Shown: one piece after another, positions 1-6,744 of the stretch
How positions within the stretch are numbered: the stretch's first letter is position 1
Layout of the letters: each line of letters opens with the position of its first letter
Assembly (NCBI GenBank): GCA_964423665.1
Contig: CAYRFX010000027.1
Coordinates: 1 to 28,029, forward strand
Reading direction: 5' to 3'
Source: HGM04593 sp964423665
GTDB lineage: Bacteria; Bacteroidota; Bacteroidia; Bacteroidales; Bacteroidaceae
DNA length: 28,029 nt
The notes under the pieces: model-generated
Databases searched by the model: none
Told to the model about the DNA's origin: nothing
What the model saw: the letters and a program-made list of their open reading frames with translations, nothing else
Translations under genes and position numbers: made by a program

Positions 1-1
1 C

Positions 2-130
2 GCAATGGAACACCCCGAGAAGTATCCTCAGCTCACAATCCGTGTTTCGGGTTATGCAGTGAACTTCATCAAGCTGAGCCGCGAGCATCAGTTGGAGGTT
101 ATCTCTCGTTCTTTCCACGAGCGCATGTAA
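2..130 (+). CDS. pflB: Formate acetyltransferase (pyruvate formate-lyase), C-terminal fragment
   Basis: Only the last 42 codons lie in the window; the gene begins upstream. The fragment reads in frame 2 and ends at TAA 128-130. It carries the glycyl-radical loop RVSGYAVNF, with the radical glycine codon GGT at 50-52, followed by the family's usual ending (FIKLSREHQLEVISRSFHE). In the family this enzyme splits pyruvate with CoA into acetyl-CoA and formate in the cytoplasm of anaerobes, and the glycine is converted to a radical by PflA. The next gene is that activase, which supports the call. A perfect hairpin separates the two genes. The identity is firm because the C-terminal block is highly conserved. 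Confidence 0.95.
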   Translation, partial: AMEHPEKYPQLTIRVSGYAVNFIKLSREHQLEVISRSFHERM

Positions 131-146
131 TAACAACTTTATTAAT

Positions 147-184
147 AGCTATGAAAGCCGGCTGCAGAGTCGGCTTTCATAGCT
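147..184 (+). terminator. 14-bp perfect hairpin between pflB and pflA
   Basis: Bases 147-160 (AGCTATGAAAGCCG) are the exact reverse complement of 171-184, enclosing a 10-base loop. No run of T follows, so it is not a textbook intrinsic terminator. It may be a partial terminator or 3'-end stabiliser that keeps pflB transcript in excess over the activase message. The structure is seen directly; its role is inferred. Confidence 0.6.
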
Positions 185-199
185 TAAAATAGTAGCAAA

Positions 200-928
200 A
201 TGATAAGAGTACATTCATACGAGTCAATGGGCACATTCGATGGTCCCGGTCTGCGCCTTGTAATATTCCTGCAAGGTTGCAATTTCCGTTGCCTCTATTG
301 TGCCAACCCCGATACAATAGACGCAAAGGGCGATAGTCAAGAAACAGATATTGAGGAGATTATGCGTTTGGCTATGAATGAGAAGGCTTTCTTTGGCAAG
401 AAGGGTGGGGTAACATTCAGTGGTGGCGAGCCCACGGTGCAAGCGGCAGCTCTCATTCCTCTTGTAAAGCGTCTCAAGGAACAGGGGATAAATGTGTGTA
501 TCGATACAAACGGCAGCATCTGGAATAAAGATGTGGAGGAACTTTTTAATCTTGTGGATCTTGTGTTGCTCGATATAAAACAGTTCAATCCCGAAAGGCA
601 CAAGGTGCTCACAGAACGCAGCAACGAACAGACACTGCGCACAGCCCGTTGGCTCGAGGAGAATAACAAGCCCTTCTGGTTGCGCTATGTGCTTGTCCCC
701 GGTTACAGTGCCATAGAGGGCGACATTCGCGCATTAGGTGAGAATTTAGGTTCATACAAGATGATTCAACGTGTAGAGATTCTCCCTTATCACACCCTTG
801 GCGTTCACAAATATGAGGCAATGGGCATGGAGTATAAATTGAAAGATGTTAAAGAGAACACTCCCGAACAGCTCGACGTGGCAAAAACTCTTTTTGAAGA
901 GTACTTCTCTTGTGTGTATGTGAACTGA
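200..928 (+). CDS. pflA: Pyruvate formate-lyase-activating enzyme (radical SAM)
   Basis: The protein is 242 residues, the normal length for PflA. Its N-terminus has the family signature GTFDGPGLR followed by the radical SAM cluster motif CNFRCLYC (Cys27, Cys31, Cys34), which binds the 4Fe-4S cluster that cleaves S-adenosylmethionine. The SGGEP motif that contacts SAM follows at about residue 75. It abstracts a hydrogen from the glycine in the C-terminal loop of PflB. The start at 200 gives the conserved N-terminus and sits 69 bp after pflB, behind the hairpin at 147-184. An acetyltransferase gene starts 2 bp after its stop, so the two are probably co-transcribed. Confidence 0.96.
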   Translation: MIRVHSYESMGTFDGPGLRLVIFLQGCNFRCLYCANPDTIDAKGDSQETDIEEIMRLAMNEKAFFGKKGGVTFSGGEPTVQAAALIPLVKRLKEQGINVCIDTNGSIWNKDVEELFNLVDLVLLDIKQFNPERHKVLTERSNEQTLRTARWLEENNKPFWLRYVLVPGYSAIEGDIRALGENLGSYKMIQRVEILPYHTLGVHKYEAMGMEYKLKDVKENTPEQLDVAKTLFEEYFSCVYVN

Positions 929-930
929 TT

Positions 931-1491
931 ATGGCAAGCGAAAAAGAAAAAATGTTGCGAGGCGAGCTTTATGACGCCAACAACGACACCTCTCTTATTG
1001 CAGAGCGCAATGCCTGCAAAATACTTTGCTCGCAATACAACAGTTTGCCCTATGACGCATGCGAGGAGCGTCGTGCCCTGCTCGATAAAATTATTGGACA
1101 CACAAGCGGGGATTATATCATTGAGCCGCTCTTCTGGTGCGATTATGGTTATAACATATCTCTTGGCAAAAATTTCTATGCCAACCACAATCTTGTAATA
1201 CTCGATGCTGCGCCCGTTACTTTTGGCGACAATGTCTTCATTGGTCCCTCATGTGGTTTTCACACCGCGGGGCACCCTCTGAATGTGGAACAGAGAAATC
1301 AGGGACTGGAATATGCCAAGCCCATAACAGTGGGTAACAATGTGTGGATAGGTGCCGGTGTGCAGGTGTTGCCGGGTGTTACTATAGGTGATAATGTAAC
1401 TATCGGTGCTGGCAGTGTGGTTACTCGCAATGTACCTGCCAATTCTGTGGCAGTGGGCAATCCCTGTCGTGTGATAAAGCAGATAAAGTAA
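931..1491 (+). CDS. Maltose/galactoside O-acetyltransferase family protein
   Basis: This 186-residue protein starts with the family's N-terminal domain (about residues 1-60, with EKEKMLRGELYDANN) and continues as a left-handed beta-helix of hexapeptide repeats (IGPSCG, VGNNVWIG, IGDNVTIGAG). His115 in the TAGHP motif is the expected catalytic base. Such enzymes move acetyl from acetyl-CoA to a sugar hydroxyl and act as cytoplasmic trimers. I chose ATG 931, two bases after the pflA stop; an upstream TTG at 910 would overlap pflA and add residues outside the family. Coupling to pflA is notable because PflB makes acetyl-CoA, but that may be coincidence. The sugar substrate cannot be told from sequence. 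Confidence 0.9.
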   Translation: MASEKEKMLRGELYDANNDTSLIAERNACKILCSQYNSLPYDACEERRALLDKIIGHTSGDYIIEPLFWCDYGYNISLGKNFYANHNLVILDAAPVTFGDNVFIGPSCGFHTAGHPLNVEQRNQGLEYAKPITVGNNVWIGAGVQVLPGVTIGDNVTIGAGSVVTRNVPANSVAVGNPCRVIKQIK

Positions 1492-1533
1492 TGTTATAGA
1501 TAATAAACGGCTGTGTGTCAATTCTCACAAACC

Positions 1534-1577
1534 TAAAGGGGCTATGTCAAATATTGCATTTTGACACAGCCCCTTTA
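1534..1577. terminator. Bidirectional terminator between convergent genes
   Basis: Bases 1534-1550 pair with 1561-1577 in a 17-bp stem with one A-C mismatch, around a 10-base loop. The lower stem is AAAGGGGC/GCCCCTTT, giving an A-rich flank on one side and a T-rich flank on the other, so it can work in both directions. It lies between the acetyltransferase gene, which ends at 1491, and the facing DUF2147 gene, which ends at 1615, exactly where a shared terminator is needed. Confidence 0.75.
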
Positions 1578-1614
1578 ACCACTAAATCAAACCTTACTAT
1601 ATTAATTTAACCTA

Positions 1615-2070
1615 TTAGTTCAGTTTAGTCCAATAGATTGTGGTGCCTATACCCCAAATGTTACCAAACAATTTGAGTTTCTTTGCATCTACAAACTCAG
1701 CCTCCACATTCACTCTTATACCTTTTGAGGGGTCATAAATCTTAGCACCGTTCCATTCTCCCTCGTTCTTGTCAAATTTCAATCCCTTAACAATCACCAC
1801 CTTGTCAATATCAACATTGCGCAGGCTCTTGTCGGGGTTCTTCACATCTTTCCGTTTGTTGCCGTTCTTGTCGAGAGGATTCTGCACCCAGAAAAGCTGT
1901 GCTGTGTATGTGCCATCGGCAGCCTTTGTTACGCGCACTTTGCTCTTGCTGCCACCACGGTCAGTAAGATACTCGCCAATAATCTCGTCGCCATTCTTGT
2001 TGATGCTCTGTGCGAATGAAGGAATAGAAAGCATCATTGCGCAGATAAGTGTAAAGATAATTTTCTTCAT
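1615..2070 (-). CDS. DUF2147 family secreted protein
   Basis: The 151-residue product has a clear signal peptide (MKKIIFTLICAMM..., cleavage expected after FA-Q at about residue 20), so it is probably periplasmic. The mature part matches DUF2147: a GEYLTDRGGSKSKVRV start, an internal segment with NPDKSLRN, and a C-terminal stretch ending IGTTIYWTKL. Related proteins are small lipocalin-like barrels of unknown role, common in Bacteroidetes and proteobacteria. It is transcribed alone: a TACTTTTG box lies just upstream at 2097-2104, and the bidirectional terminator at 1534-1577 lies downstream. The start ATG at 2070 gives the complete signal peptide. Function is unknown. Confidence 0.85.
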   Translation of the reverse strand: MKKIIFTLICAMMLSIPSFAQSINKNGDEIIGEYLTDRGGSKSKVRVTKAADGTYTAQLFWVQNPLDKNGNKRKDVKNPDKSLRNVDIDKVVIVKGLKFDKNEGEWNGAKIYDPSKGIRVNVEAEFVDAKKLKLFGNIWGIGTTIYWTKLN

Positions 2071-2096
2071 TTTTTCTTATTATTAAAATTTCTGCG

Positions 2097-2104
2097 CAAA
2101 AGTA
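2097..2104 (-). promoter_or_regulatory. Candidate -7 box of the DUF2147 gene
   Basis: Read on the minus strand this is TACTTTTG, a match to the Bacteroidetes -7 element TAnnTTTG, about 27 bases before the ATG at 2070. I see no clear TTTG -33 box at the usual distance, so regulation may depend on the adjacent inverted repeat at 2106-2189. Confidence 0.5.
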
Positions 2105-2105
2105 T

Positions 2106-2189
2106 GACAAAAACTGCACACTTGCTAATGGCTTGTGCAATGATTTTGTATATTTTGCACAAATTTAAGCCTTGTGTGCAGTTTTTGTC
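2106..2189. repeat. Large nested inverted repeat, possible terminator or operator
   Basis: Bases 2106-2121 (GACAAAAACTGCACAC) are exactly complementary to 2174-2189, giving a 16-bp perfect outer stem. Inside the 52-base gap a second perfect 8-bp repeat occurs (TTGTGCAA 2133-2140, TTGCACAA 2155-2162). It lies after the stop of the OmpA-like gene (2213) and abuts the -7 box of the DUF2147 gene. In the minus-strand transcript the distal arm ends in a T-rich stretch, which fits termination of the long minus-strand operon. It could also be an operator or a small palindromic mobile repeat. Confidence 0.6.
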
Positions 2190-2212
2190 TAAAAAATAGT
2201 TTTATTTATCTT

Positions 2213-3520
2213 CTATTGCGTGCTCTCGCTGCGTTCACGTTGTACGATAAGCAGGTTGGTGGCTGCCTGTTCGTCTCCCATTTCCGCGGCCTTCTCAAAG
2301 GCGCGTTTGGCAGCGTGCAGGCGATGGCGTCTGTAATCTATCACCCCTTGCAGATTGATGGCGCGTGCGTCATCTTTATATTGACGCAAGAGCTGAGCCA
2401 TTTTTTTGTAATCGGGGTTGGGGTTGTTCATAAGCTCATTTACAATATCGTTTATAGCCATGGCAATACTGTCGGCTTGATTATGATAATATATTGCACC
2501 CACCGATGTTCCACGTTGCTTGGCAAATGCCACACGCGATAGCTCGCGAAAGAGCTCCCCGTTGTCGTAATTGTGCAGAATAATTTCGCGTTTGGTATTT
2601 GAGGGCTCTTTCTGCAATCGTGCAATAAGGCTGTCCCCGCCTGGGATATCAAGCATTGCAATATCCTTATATATAAGTTGCCAATCCCTGCCACCATTTG
2701 CCACCTCGAAAATTGAGTCGGGCAGGTTGTGATGATTGCGAATGTGGTCGCGTAGCGCGATGGCTCGTTTATATCCGAGGTCGGCATTGTTTTGCTCATT
2801 GCCATCGGGCGAGGTATAGCCCACGAGTTGCACGGCTTCCACAGTGGTGGTGCTGTCGGCAATAATCCTGTTTATAATGGACATCAACTCCTGAATAGAC
2901 TTTGCGTTGTTCATATAATTTGTATCGAGCAAAGAACTATTGGTACGATACCTTACGATGCGCTTGGTCTCGGGTGTGTTCTTGTCGCTCTCGGCAAGCG
3001 GGGTATAGTGGCTGATATTCTTTACAAAAGGGTGTTCTTGCGCAATGTGGTCGGCTATCGTAAGAGCTGCATCAACTCTATGGCAGCTGAGTGGCGGAGC
3101 ATCGGGGAGTATGATATCCATCGTGTCGAGTGTAAAGGATATGTTCTTGTTATCCCTGTTATATTCGCAATAGGTGATACCCCACAGTGTGTCACTCGCA
3201 TACTCCTCGGGTATGGCTATCACACATTGGCTGTTCCCATGGTTATGCAGATTGGGTTGGTATCCGTGGCGTTTCACATATTGCTTGGCATATTTTTTCC
3301 CTTGGAAGTGCTTGGTTGTGGAACTTATGCAGGTGTCGGGATTGCATAGATGGGTAATGAGCAACATACCATCTTTTGACGGCATTTTATCAATCTCATA
3401 ATCGAGTGTAACGTACCAGTTGCTGTCTTTATGCTCGACACTGCAGCTCTCGGGAGATATTTGCGCTGCAATACGGCTCATGGCAAGCAACGCAAATATA
3501 ATTGCTGATATTCGTTTCAT
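2213..3520 (-). CDS. OmpA-like envelope protein with DUF3868-like N-terminus and TPR-like C-terminus
   Basis: The 435-residue product starts with a signal peptide (MKRISAIIFALLAMSRIAAQ). Residues about 25-140 form a beta-rich domain that resembles DUF3868. Residues about 188-270 look like an OmpA/MotB peptidoglycan-binding domain: LVGYTSPDG followed by NADLGYKRAIALRDHI matches the usual GxTDxxG...N..L...RA pattern. Residues about 365-430 resemble TPR or Sel1 repeats (INLQGVIDYRRHRLHAAKRA). Similar proteins accompany Bacteroidales fimbrial operons, but no fimbrial gene is visible here. It lies 27 bp after the HAD gene and is the last gene of the minus-strand run, probably anchored in the periplasm. 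The domain reading is from motifs only; DUF3868 is the least certain part. Confidence 0.62.
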   Translation of the reverse strand: MKRISAIIFALLAMSRIAAQISPESCSVEHKDSNWYVTLDYEIDKMPSKDGMLLITHLCNPDTCISSTTKHFQGKKYAKQYVKRHGYQPNLHNHGNSQCVIAIPEEYASDTLWGITYCEYNRDNKNISFTLDTMDIILPDAPPLSCHRVDAALTIADHIAQEHPFVKNISHYTPLAESDKNTPETKRIVRYRTNSSLLDTNYMNNAKSIQELMSIINRIIADSTTTVEAVQLVGYTSPDGNEQNNADLGYKRAIALRDHIRNHHNLPDSIFEVANGGRDWQLIYKDIAMLDIPGGDSLIARLQKEPSNTKREIILHNYDNGELFRELSRVAFAKQRGTSVGAIYYHNQADSIAMAINDIVNELMNNPNPDYKKMAQLLRQYKDDARAINLQGVIDYRRHRLHAAKRAFEKAAEMGDEQAATNLLIVQRERSESTQ

Positions 3521-3547
3521 ATGGCTAATGATTTTTTGGTTATACCA

Positions 3548-4294
3548 CTATAAAACGAAAAAACAGATGTTTAGGTTCGCAGCTTCTTGGTTGGCAAGCA
3601 GGGCGGGCAACTCTTCAAGTGATTTTATGGTTGCTGTGGGAGTTGCATCGGGTGCAACGGGTTCTTCTTCCCAGCATATATTTTTTAACCACACGGTCTT
3701 GCAGCCGAGCACCCGGGCAGGATAAATATCTTTCTTGTATGAATCTCCCACCACCAGAATCTCTTCTGCCGGCAGATTCAACCCCTTCACTCCCAGTGCA
3801 AAAAGCTCGGGATTGGGCTTGCGCAGCCCCACAACCGACGACTCCACGATAGTGGGGAAATATTTGCTGAGCCCGAACTCTTTCAATACCACCGGCATAT
3901 TACCATAGAAATTTGTGACCAGCACAAGCGGGTATGCTCCGGCAATTCTTTCTATAATACCAAGAGTTGTTTGCAGTGTCTCTATAACCTTTTGATAGCA
4001 GCCATCGGCAACAGCCTTCTCCTCCTCAAAACTCATTTTACAACCTTTTTTCCGCAACCACTCTGCCTGTATTGCAATTTTTTTTATGAGTAATGTGCGG
4101 AAAGTGTCGCTTGGCTCTATTATAGGACTTTTGGCGAGTGTTCGCTCGCCATGCACATAGGCTTCGCGGAACAGCTCTCTATCCACAGGCACGGCTGCCT
4201 CTTTGTATTGTTCCCAGAGAACCTCGCCCCAATGCATACCGTTGGTATCTATGGTGCCACCATAGTCAAATATTATGCCTTTAACGGAAATCAT
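3548..4294 (-). CDS. HAD-superfamily hydrolase with a variant nucleophile motif
   Basis: From ATG 4294 the protein has 248 residues with a Rossmann-type HAD fold and a helical cap. Motif I is FDYGGTID with nucleophile Asp10; motif II is LVTN (Thr127); motif III is Lys159 in GLRKPNPELF; motif IV is GDSYKKD (Asp184, Asp189). The Asp normally two residues after the nucleophile, the acid/base of HAD phosphatases, is Gly12 here. A TTG at 4306 is in frame, but ATG 4294 directly follows GAGGAGG and fits the family start. It overlaps the CDP-alcohol phosphatidyltransferase gene by 14 bp, so translation is likely coupled. In context it could remove a phosphate from a head-group precursor or product. 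The substrate is unknown. Confidence 0.85.
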   Translation of the reverse strand: MISVKGIIFDYGGTIDTNGMHWGEVLWEQYKEAAVPVDRELFREAYVHGERTLAKSPIIEPSDTFRTLLIKKIAIQAEWLRKKGCKMSFEEEKAVADGCYQKVIETLQTTLGIIERIAGAYPLVLVTNFYGNMPVVLKEFGLSKYFPTIVESSVVGLRKPNPELFALGVKGLNLPAEEILVVGDSYKKDIYPARVLGCKTVWLKNICWEEEPVAPDATPTATIKSLEELPALLANQEAANLNICFFVL

Positions 4295-5234
4295 ATTCCT
4301 CCTCAATTTTATTTGTCAATATCTTGCATAGCTTTTCGTGCTTGTATCTCATATAAATGAAAATAATCATCAGTACCACCAACTCAAAGACAAAATATAA
4401 CCACAGCTCACCGCTGAGCATTGAGAAACATAGCATGATGGCACGGGAGTTGAAGGTGAGAATGTTTGTGTATTTCATAAGTGGCAGGCTTCCCTTGCGG
4501 AACTCCTCGCACAGCTCTTTTGGCAGAGTGGTACCATATCTCTTGCGCACTGTTGCTATAAAGCGTTGGAACGCAGGAGTCATTCGTTCTTGATTATCGA
4601 CATACGCGATATATGCGTTCAAGAATATCTTCCAGAAAAAGTTTCCCCGCCAAGGTGTTGCGGCATACTCTCTGCGCTGTGCAACAGAATCGTGAAACTC
4701 GTTGCCGTTTCTCTCGTTTATGAAATAGAGATGAATATTGCGATAATAATCGGCAAGCTGGCATTGCGAGCCGTGTACCCAAAAACCGCAAAAAGAACAC
4801 ATAATCCATATTATCACTCCCCATTCATATTGTGGGGCAAATGGAATAGGGGCGAAGGTGAGGCGTGCCGCCAACGCAAAATATATGCAGAAGAACCAGC
4901 AATCACCCGCAAAGCCGTCGAGAATGCGTCCCCACCGCGTTTTTTGCCCTGTGATGCGCGCCAGCTGCCCATCTGTGCTGTCATAAAGGTTTGCCCACAT
5001 GAGCAGCAACACACCCGCTGCGTTCCAGCGGAGGCTCTCTTGATAGAAACATACACCAGCGCCAATGCCTAAGAATATCGATAAAATGGTAACAATATTG
5101 GGGTGGATACCTCTGTTGCGAAAGAAAAGTGCACAGCGGAACCCTATCGGGCGGTAGAACCACAAATCCAGGAACTCTTCCGTGTCTTTCGATTTTATCG
5201 ATGCTTCGTAAATCTTTTTATCTTTTTCGTTCAT
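4281..5234 (-). CDS. CDP-alcohol phosphatidyltransferase family membrane enzyme
   Basis: The 317-residue product has several hydrophobic segments (about 48-62, 71-83, 112-130, 138-155 and 263-295). It carries the family motif as D85STDG89QLAR, eight residues, G102RILD106. This family breaks a CDP-linked alcohol or lipid and joins it to a second alcohol, forming a phosphodiester at the inner membrane. The motif's last Asp normally lies four residues after the third; here that position is Gly110 and the Asp is 111. I chose ATG 5234 over an in-frame TTG at 5255; it overlaps the ATP-grasp gene by 17 bp. An upstream nucleotidyltransferase could make the CDP-activated substrate. It is not an obvious PgsA or PssA, because the long hydrophilic region at about 165-245 is unusual. 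Confidence 0.85.
   Translation of the reverse strand: MNEKDKKIYEASIKSKDTEEFLDLWFYRPIGFRCALFFRNRGIHPNIVTILSIFLGIGAGVCFYQESLRWNAAGVLLLMWANLYDSTDGQLARITGQKTRWGRILDGFAGDCWFFCIYFALAARLTFAPIPFAPQYEWGVIIWIMCSFCGFWVHGSQCQLADYYRNIHLYFINERNGNEFHDSVAQRREYAATPWRGNFFWKIFLNAYIAYVDNQERMTPAFQRFIATVRKRYGTTLPKELCEEFRKGSLPLMKYTNILTFNSRAIMLCFSMLSGELWLYFVFELVVLMIIFIYMRYKHEKLCKILTNKIEEEYDFR
4298..4304 (-). promoter_or_regulatory. Strong Shine-Dalgarno site of the HAD gene
   Basis: The minus strand reads GAGGAGG three bases before ATG 4294. Such a strong purine site is uncommon in this window, and it sits inside the end of the preceding gene. It supports ATG 4294 over the upstream TTG as start. The spacing is shorter than usual. 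Confidence 0.45.
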
Positions 5235-6039
5235 TGTTATTATCCTTTTCAGCAATTATCCTTGCAATTTCACGCGCAGCGTCTCTCCTTGCTGCCGAGA
5301 AACTGGGAAAGTCATTGATATCTATGATGTAAATATCGCCTTTGGCTGTTATTATGCAATCTCCGCCAAAAATATCGAGCCCCACAGCCTTGGCTGCTGC
5401 AAGGGCGGTTTTTCTTAGCTCTTTTTCGTCAAAAGGGTGGTGCTTTGCTGCTCCGTTCACCTTTTCCCAGCCGAATTTTGTTTTTTCGGGATTGGGGTAG
5501 CAGTGTGTGAAGAATCCCTCTCCCACGCCATAGAATTTCACCACATCGCCCTCAATGTGCTTGCAATAAATTGCAGTGCCATTGATTGCGGCAAGAGCCT
5601 TCTTTGCCTCCTCCTCGTTTGCGACAAAAGCAACATCCTCTTTTCGTAACGACCACCCCTCTCCTTTCTTTATCCACCCGGGATATTCGGCATGTGTGGG
5701 CAGGCTGTTACCGCTCAGCACCCAAAATTGCGGTTGTGGAATATTGTTCTTTTGCAGAAGCTCCATAAACGCAGTCCGTGAGCAGTTCTTTACACTTTCC
5801 ACTGTGTTTATCACTCTGCAACCGCAGTTTTGGGCAGTGGATAATCGTAGCAGCGTGGTGTAGTTCCGCGACATATGGCAGATTGCATCGTAGCCATTGA
5901 AATCCTCCTCCTTGTGGAGGCGGGTGACGCAGTGCCCCATCGCAATGAGCTCTTGCCCGATGCATTCCAATATTGCGGCGTCCTGCTCCACCATGTGTGG
6001 CGAGTTTGCCTCATCGCGTGCTATGGTAGCTATCTTCAT
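5218..6039 (-). CDS. ATP-grasp family enzyme of unknown substrate
   Basis: The 273-residue protein looks like a RimK/D-Ala-ligase type ATP-grasp enzyme. It has an N-terminal Rossmann-like domain (about 1-75), then the segment NTVESVKNCSRTAF typical of the lid entry. A Lys-containing strand (GWIKKGEGWS, about 121-130) and IEGDVVKFYGVG (162-173) form the nucleotide site. The metal-binding strands are FGGDCII (Asp227) and IIDINDFPSF (Asp240, Asn242). Such enzymes make an acyl-phosphate and ligate an amine, or in the ITPK branch phosphorylate a polyol. Which applies cannot be decided from sequence. It overlaps the nucleotidyltransferase gene by 4 bp (ATGA) and the phosphatidyltransferase gene by 17 bp, so it very likely serves the same pathway. 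Confidence 0.8.
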   Translation of the reverse strand: MKIATIARDEANSPHMVEQDAAILECIGQELIAMGHCVTRLHKEEDFNGYDAICHMSRNYTTLLRLSTAQNCGCRVINTVESVKNCSRTAFMELLQKNNIPQPQFWVLSGNSLPTHAEYPGWIKKGEGWSLRKEDVAFVANEEEAKKALAAINGTAIYCKHIEGDVVKFYGVGEGFFTHCYPNPEKTKFGWEKVNGAAKHHPFDEKELRKTALAAAKAVGLDIFGGDCIITAKGDIYIIDINDFPSFSAARRDAAREIARIIAEKDNNNERKR

Positions 6040-6740
6040 CTCGTCTCGTTTAAGAACTCTTCTGCCTTCTGTATATCCTCGGCATGGTCAATGTCTATTA
6101 TCTTTTCAAAAGGATATGCTTGCAGCGCGAGCCCGTCGCTTATGAGCATTCGTTGGAAATTGCGCATGCGTGCCACTCCCTGTTCCATGCATTTTTGGAG
6201 AGTGATAAGTGCTTTTGGAGCAAGCCCGTATATGCCTCCCGATATATATTTGCTACCTGCCTGCCTGCTGTCACAGAAGGCTGTGATGTTGAGGCTTTCA
6301 TCGGTCTCCACATATAACGGTTTCTCATCATCGATATAATCGGTCACGGCCATCAGTCCATCGCAATCATTAGCCTCAAAGGCTTTTATATAATGTGTAA
6401 AATCATCTTCGCGAAAGATTGTATCGACCGTGGTAAGGCAGAACTTCTCATTTCCCTGCAGATGTGGCATGAGAGCGTGCATGCTGTGCATGGAACTTGG
6501 CGTATCTTTTATGACAAGATTTATAGGGAACTCTTTTTGCAGCTCTTTCAGCCTGGCGATAGTTTGCGGTTGCTGTTCGTTTATGATGATGCTCACCGAA
6601 CTTGCTCCGTGGCGCATAAACAATTTTACAAGGCGTTCTATTAAAGGAACGCCTTGTATCTCAATCAACGGCTTGGGGCTCTTTATCCCCTCGCTTGCAA
6701 GCCGTGAGCCTTCTCCAGCTGCAATAATTGCATACTTCAT
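6036..6740 (-). CDS. NTP transferase (sugar- or alcohol-phosphate nucleotidyltransferase)
   Basis: The 234-residue protein has the single-domain nucleotidyltransferase fold. The N-terminal loop is AAGEGSRL (residues 7-14), followed by KPLIEIQGVPL with Lys23. The metal-binding Asp is probably Asp106 in LTTVD, and a C-terminal DIDHAEDIQKAEEF closes the fold. The family joins NTP with a phosphorylated sugar or alcohol and releases pyrophosphate. There is no beta-helix domain as in GlmU. The downstream CDP-alcohol phosphatidyltransferase suggests that it makes a CDP-activated head group, as LicC does for phosphocholine or IPCT for inositol phosphate; that is an inference. It starts 4 bp after pdxA and overlaps the ATP-grasp gene by 4 bp. 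Confidence 0.86.
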   Translation of the reverse strand: MKYAIIAAGEGSRLASEGIKSPKPLIEIQGVPLIERLVKLFMRHGASSVSIIINEQQPQTIARLKELQKEFPINLVIKDTPSSMHSMHALMPHLQGNEKFCLTTVDTIFREDDFTHYIKAFEANDCDGLMAVTDYIDDEKPLYVETDESLNITAFCDSRQAGSKYISGGIYGLAPKALITLQKCMEQGVARMRNFQRMLISDGLALQAYPFEKIIDIDHAEDIQKAEEFLNETR

Positions 6741-6744
6741 CTGT

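Noticed and set aside
910..930. Upstream TTG start for the acetyltransferase
   Set aside because: It would overlap pflA and add residues that do not fit the family; ATG 931 fits the conserved N-terminus.
2792..3349. A 185-codon open frame on the plus strand opposite the OmpA-like gene
   Set aside because: It has no family-like motifs and lies wholly within a gene with signal peptide and recognisable domains on the other strand.
3548..6740. Firm assignment of the four-gene cluster to inositol lipid synthesis
   Set aside because: No inositol-phosphate synthase is present and the head group cannot be read from the motifs, so it is kept as a hypothesis only.
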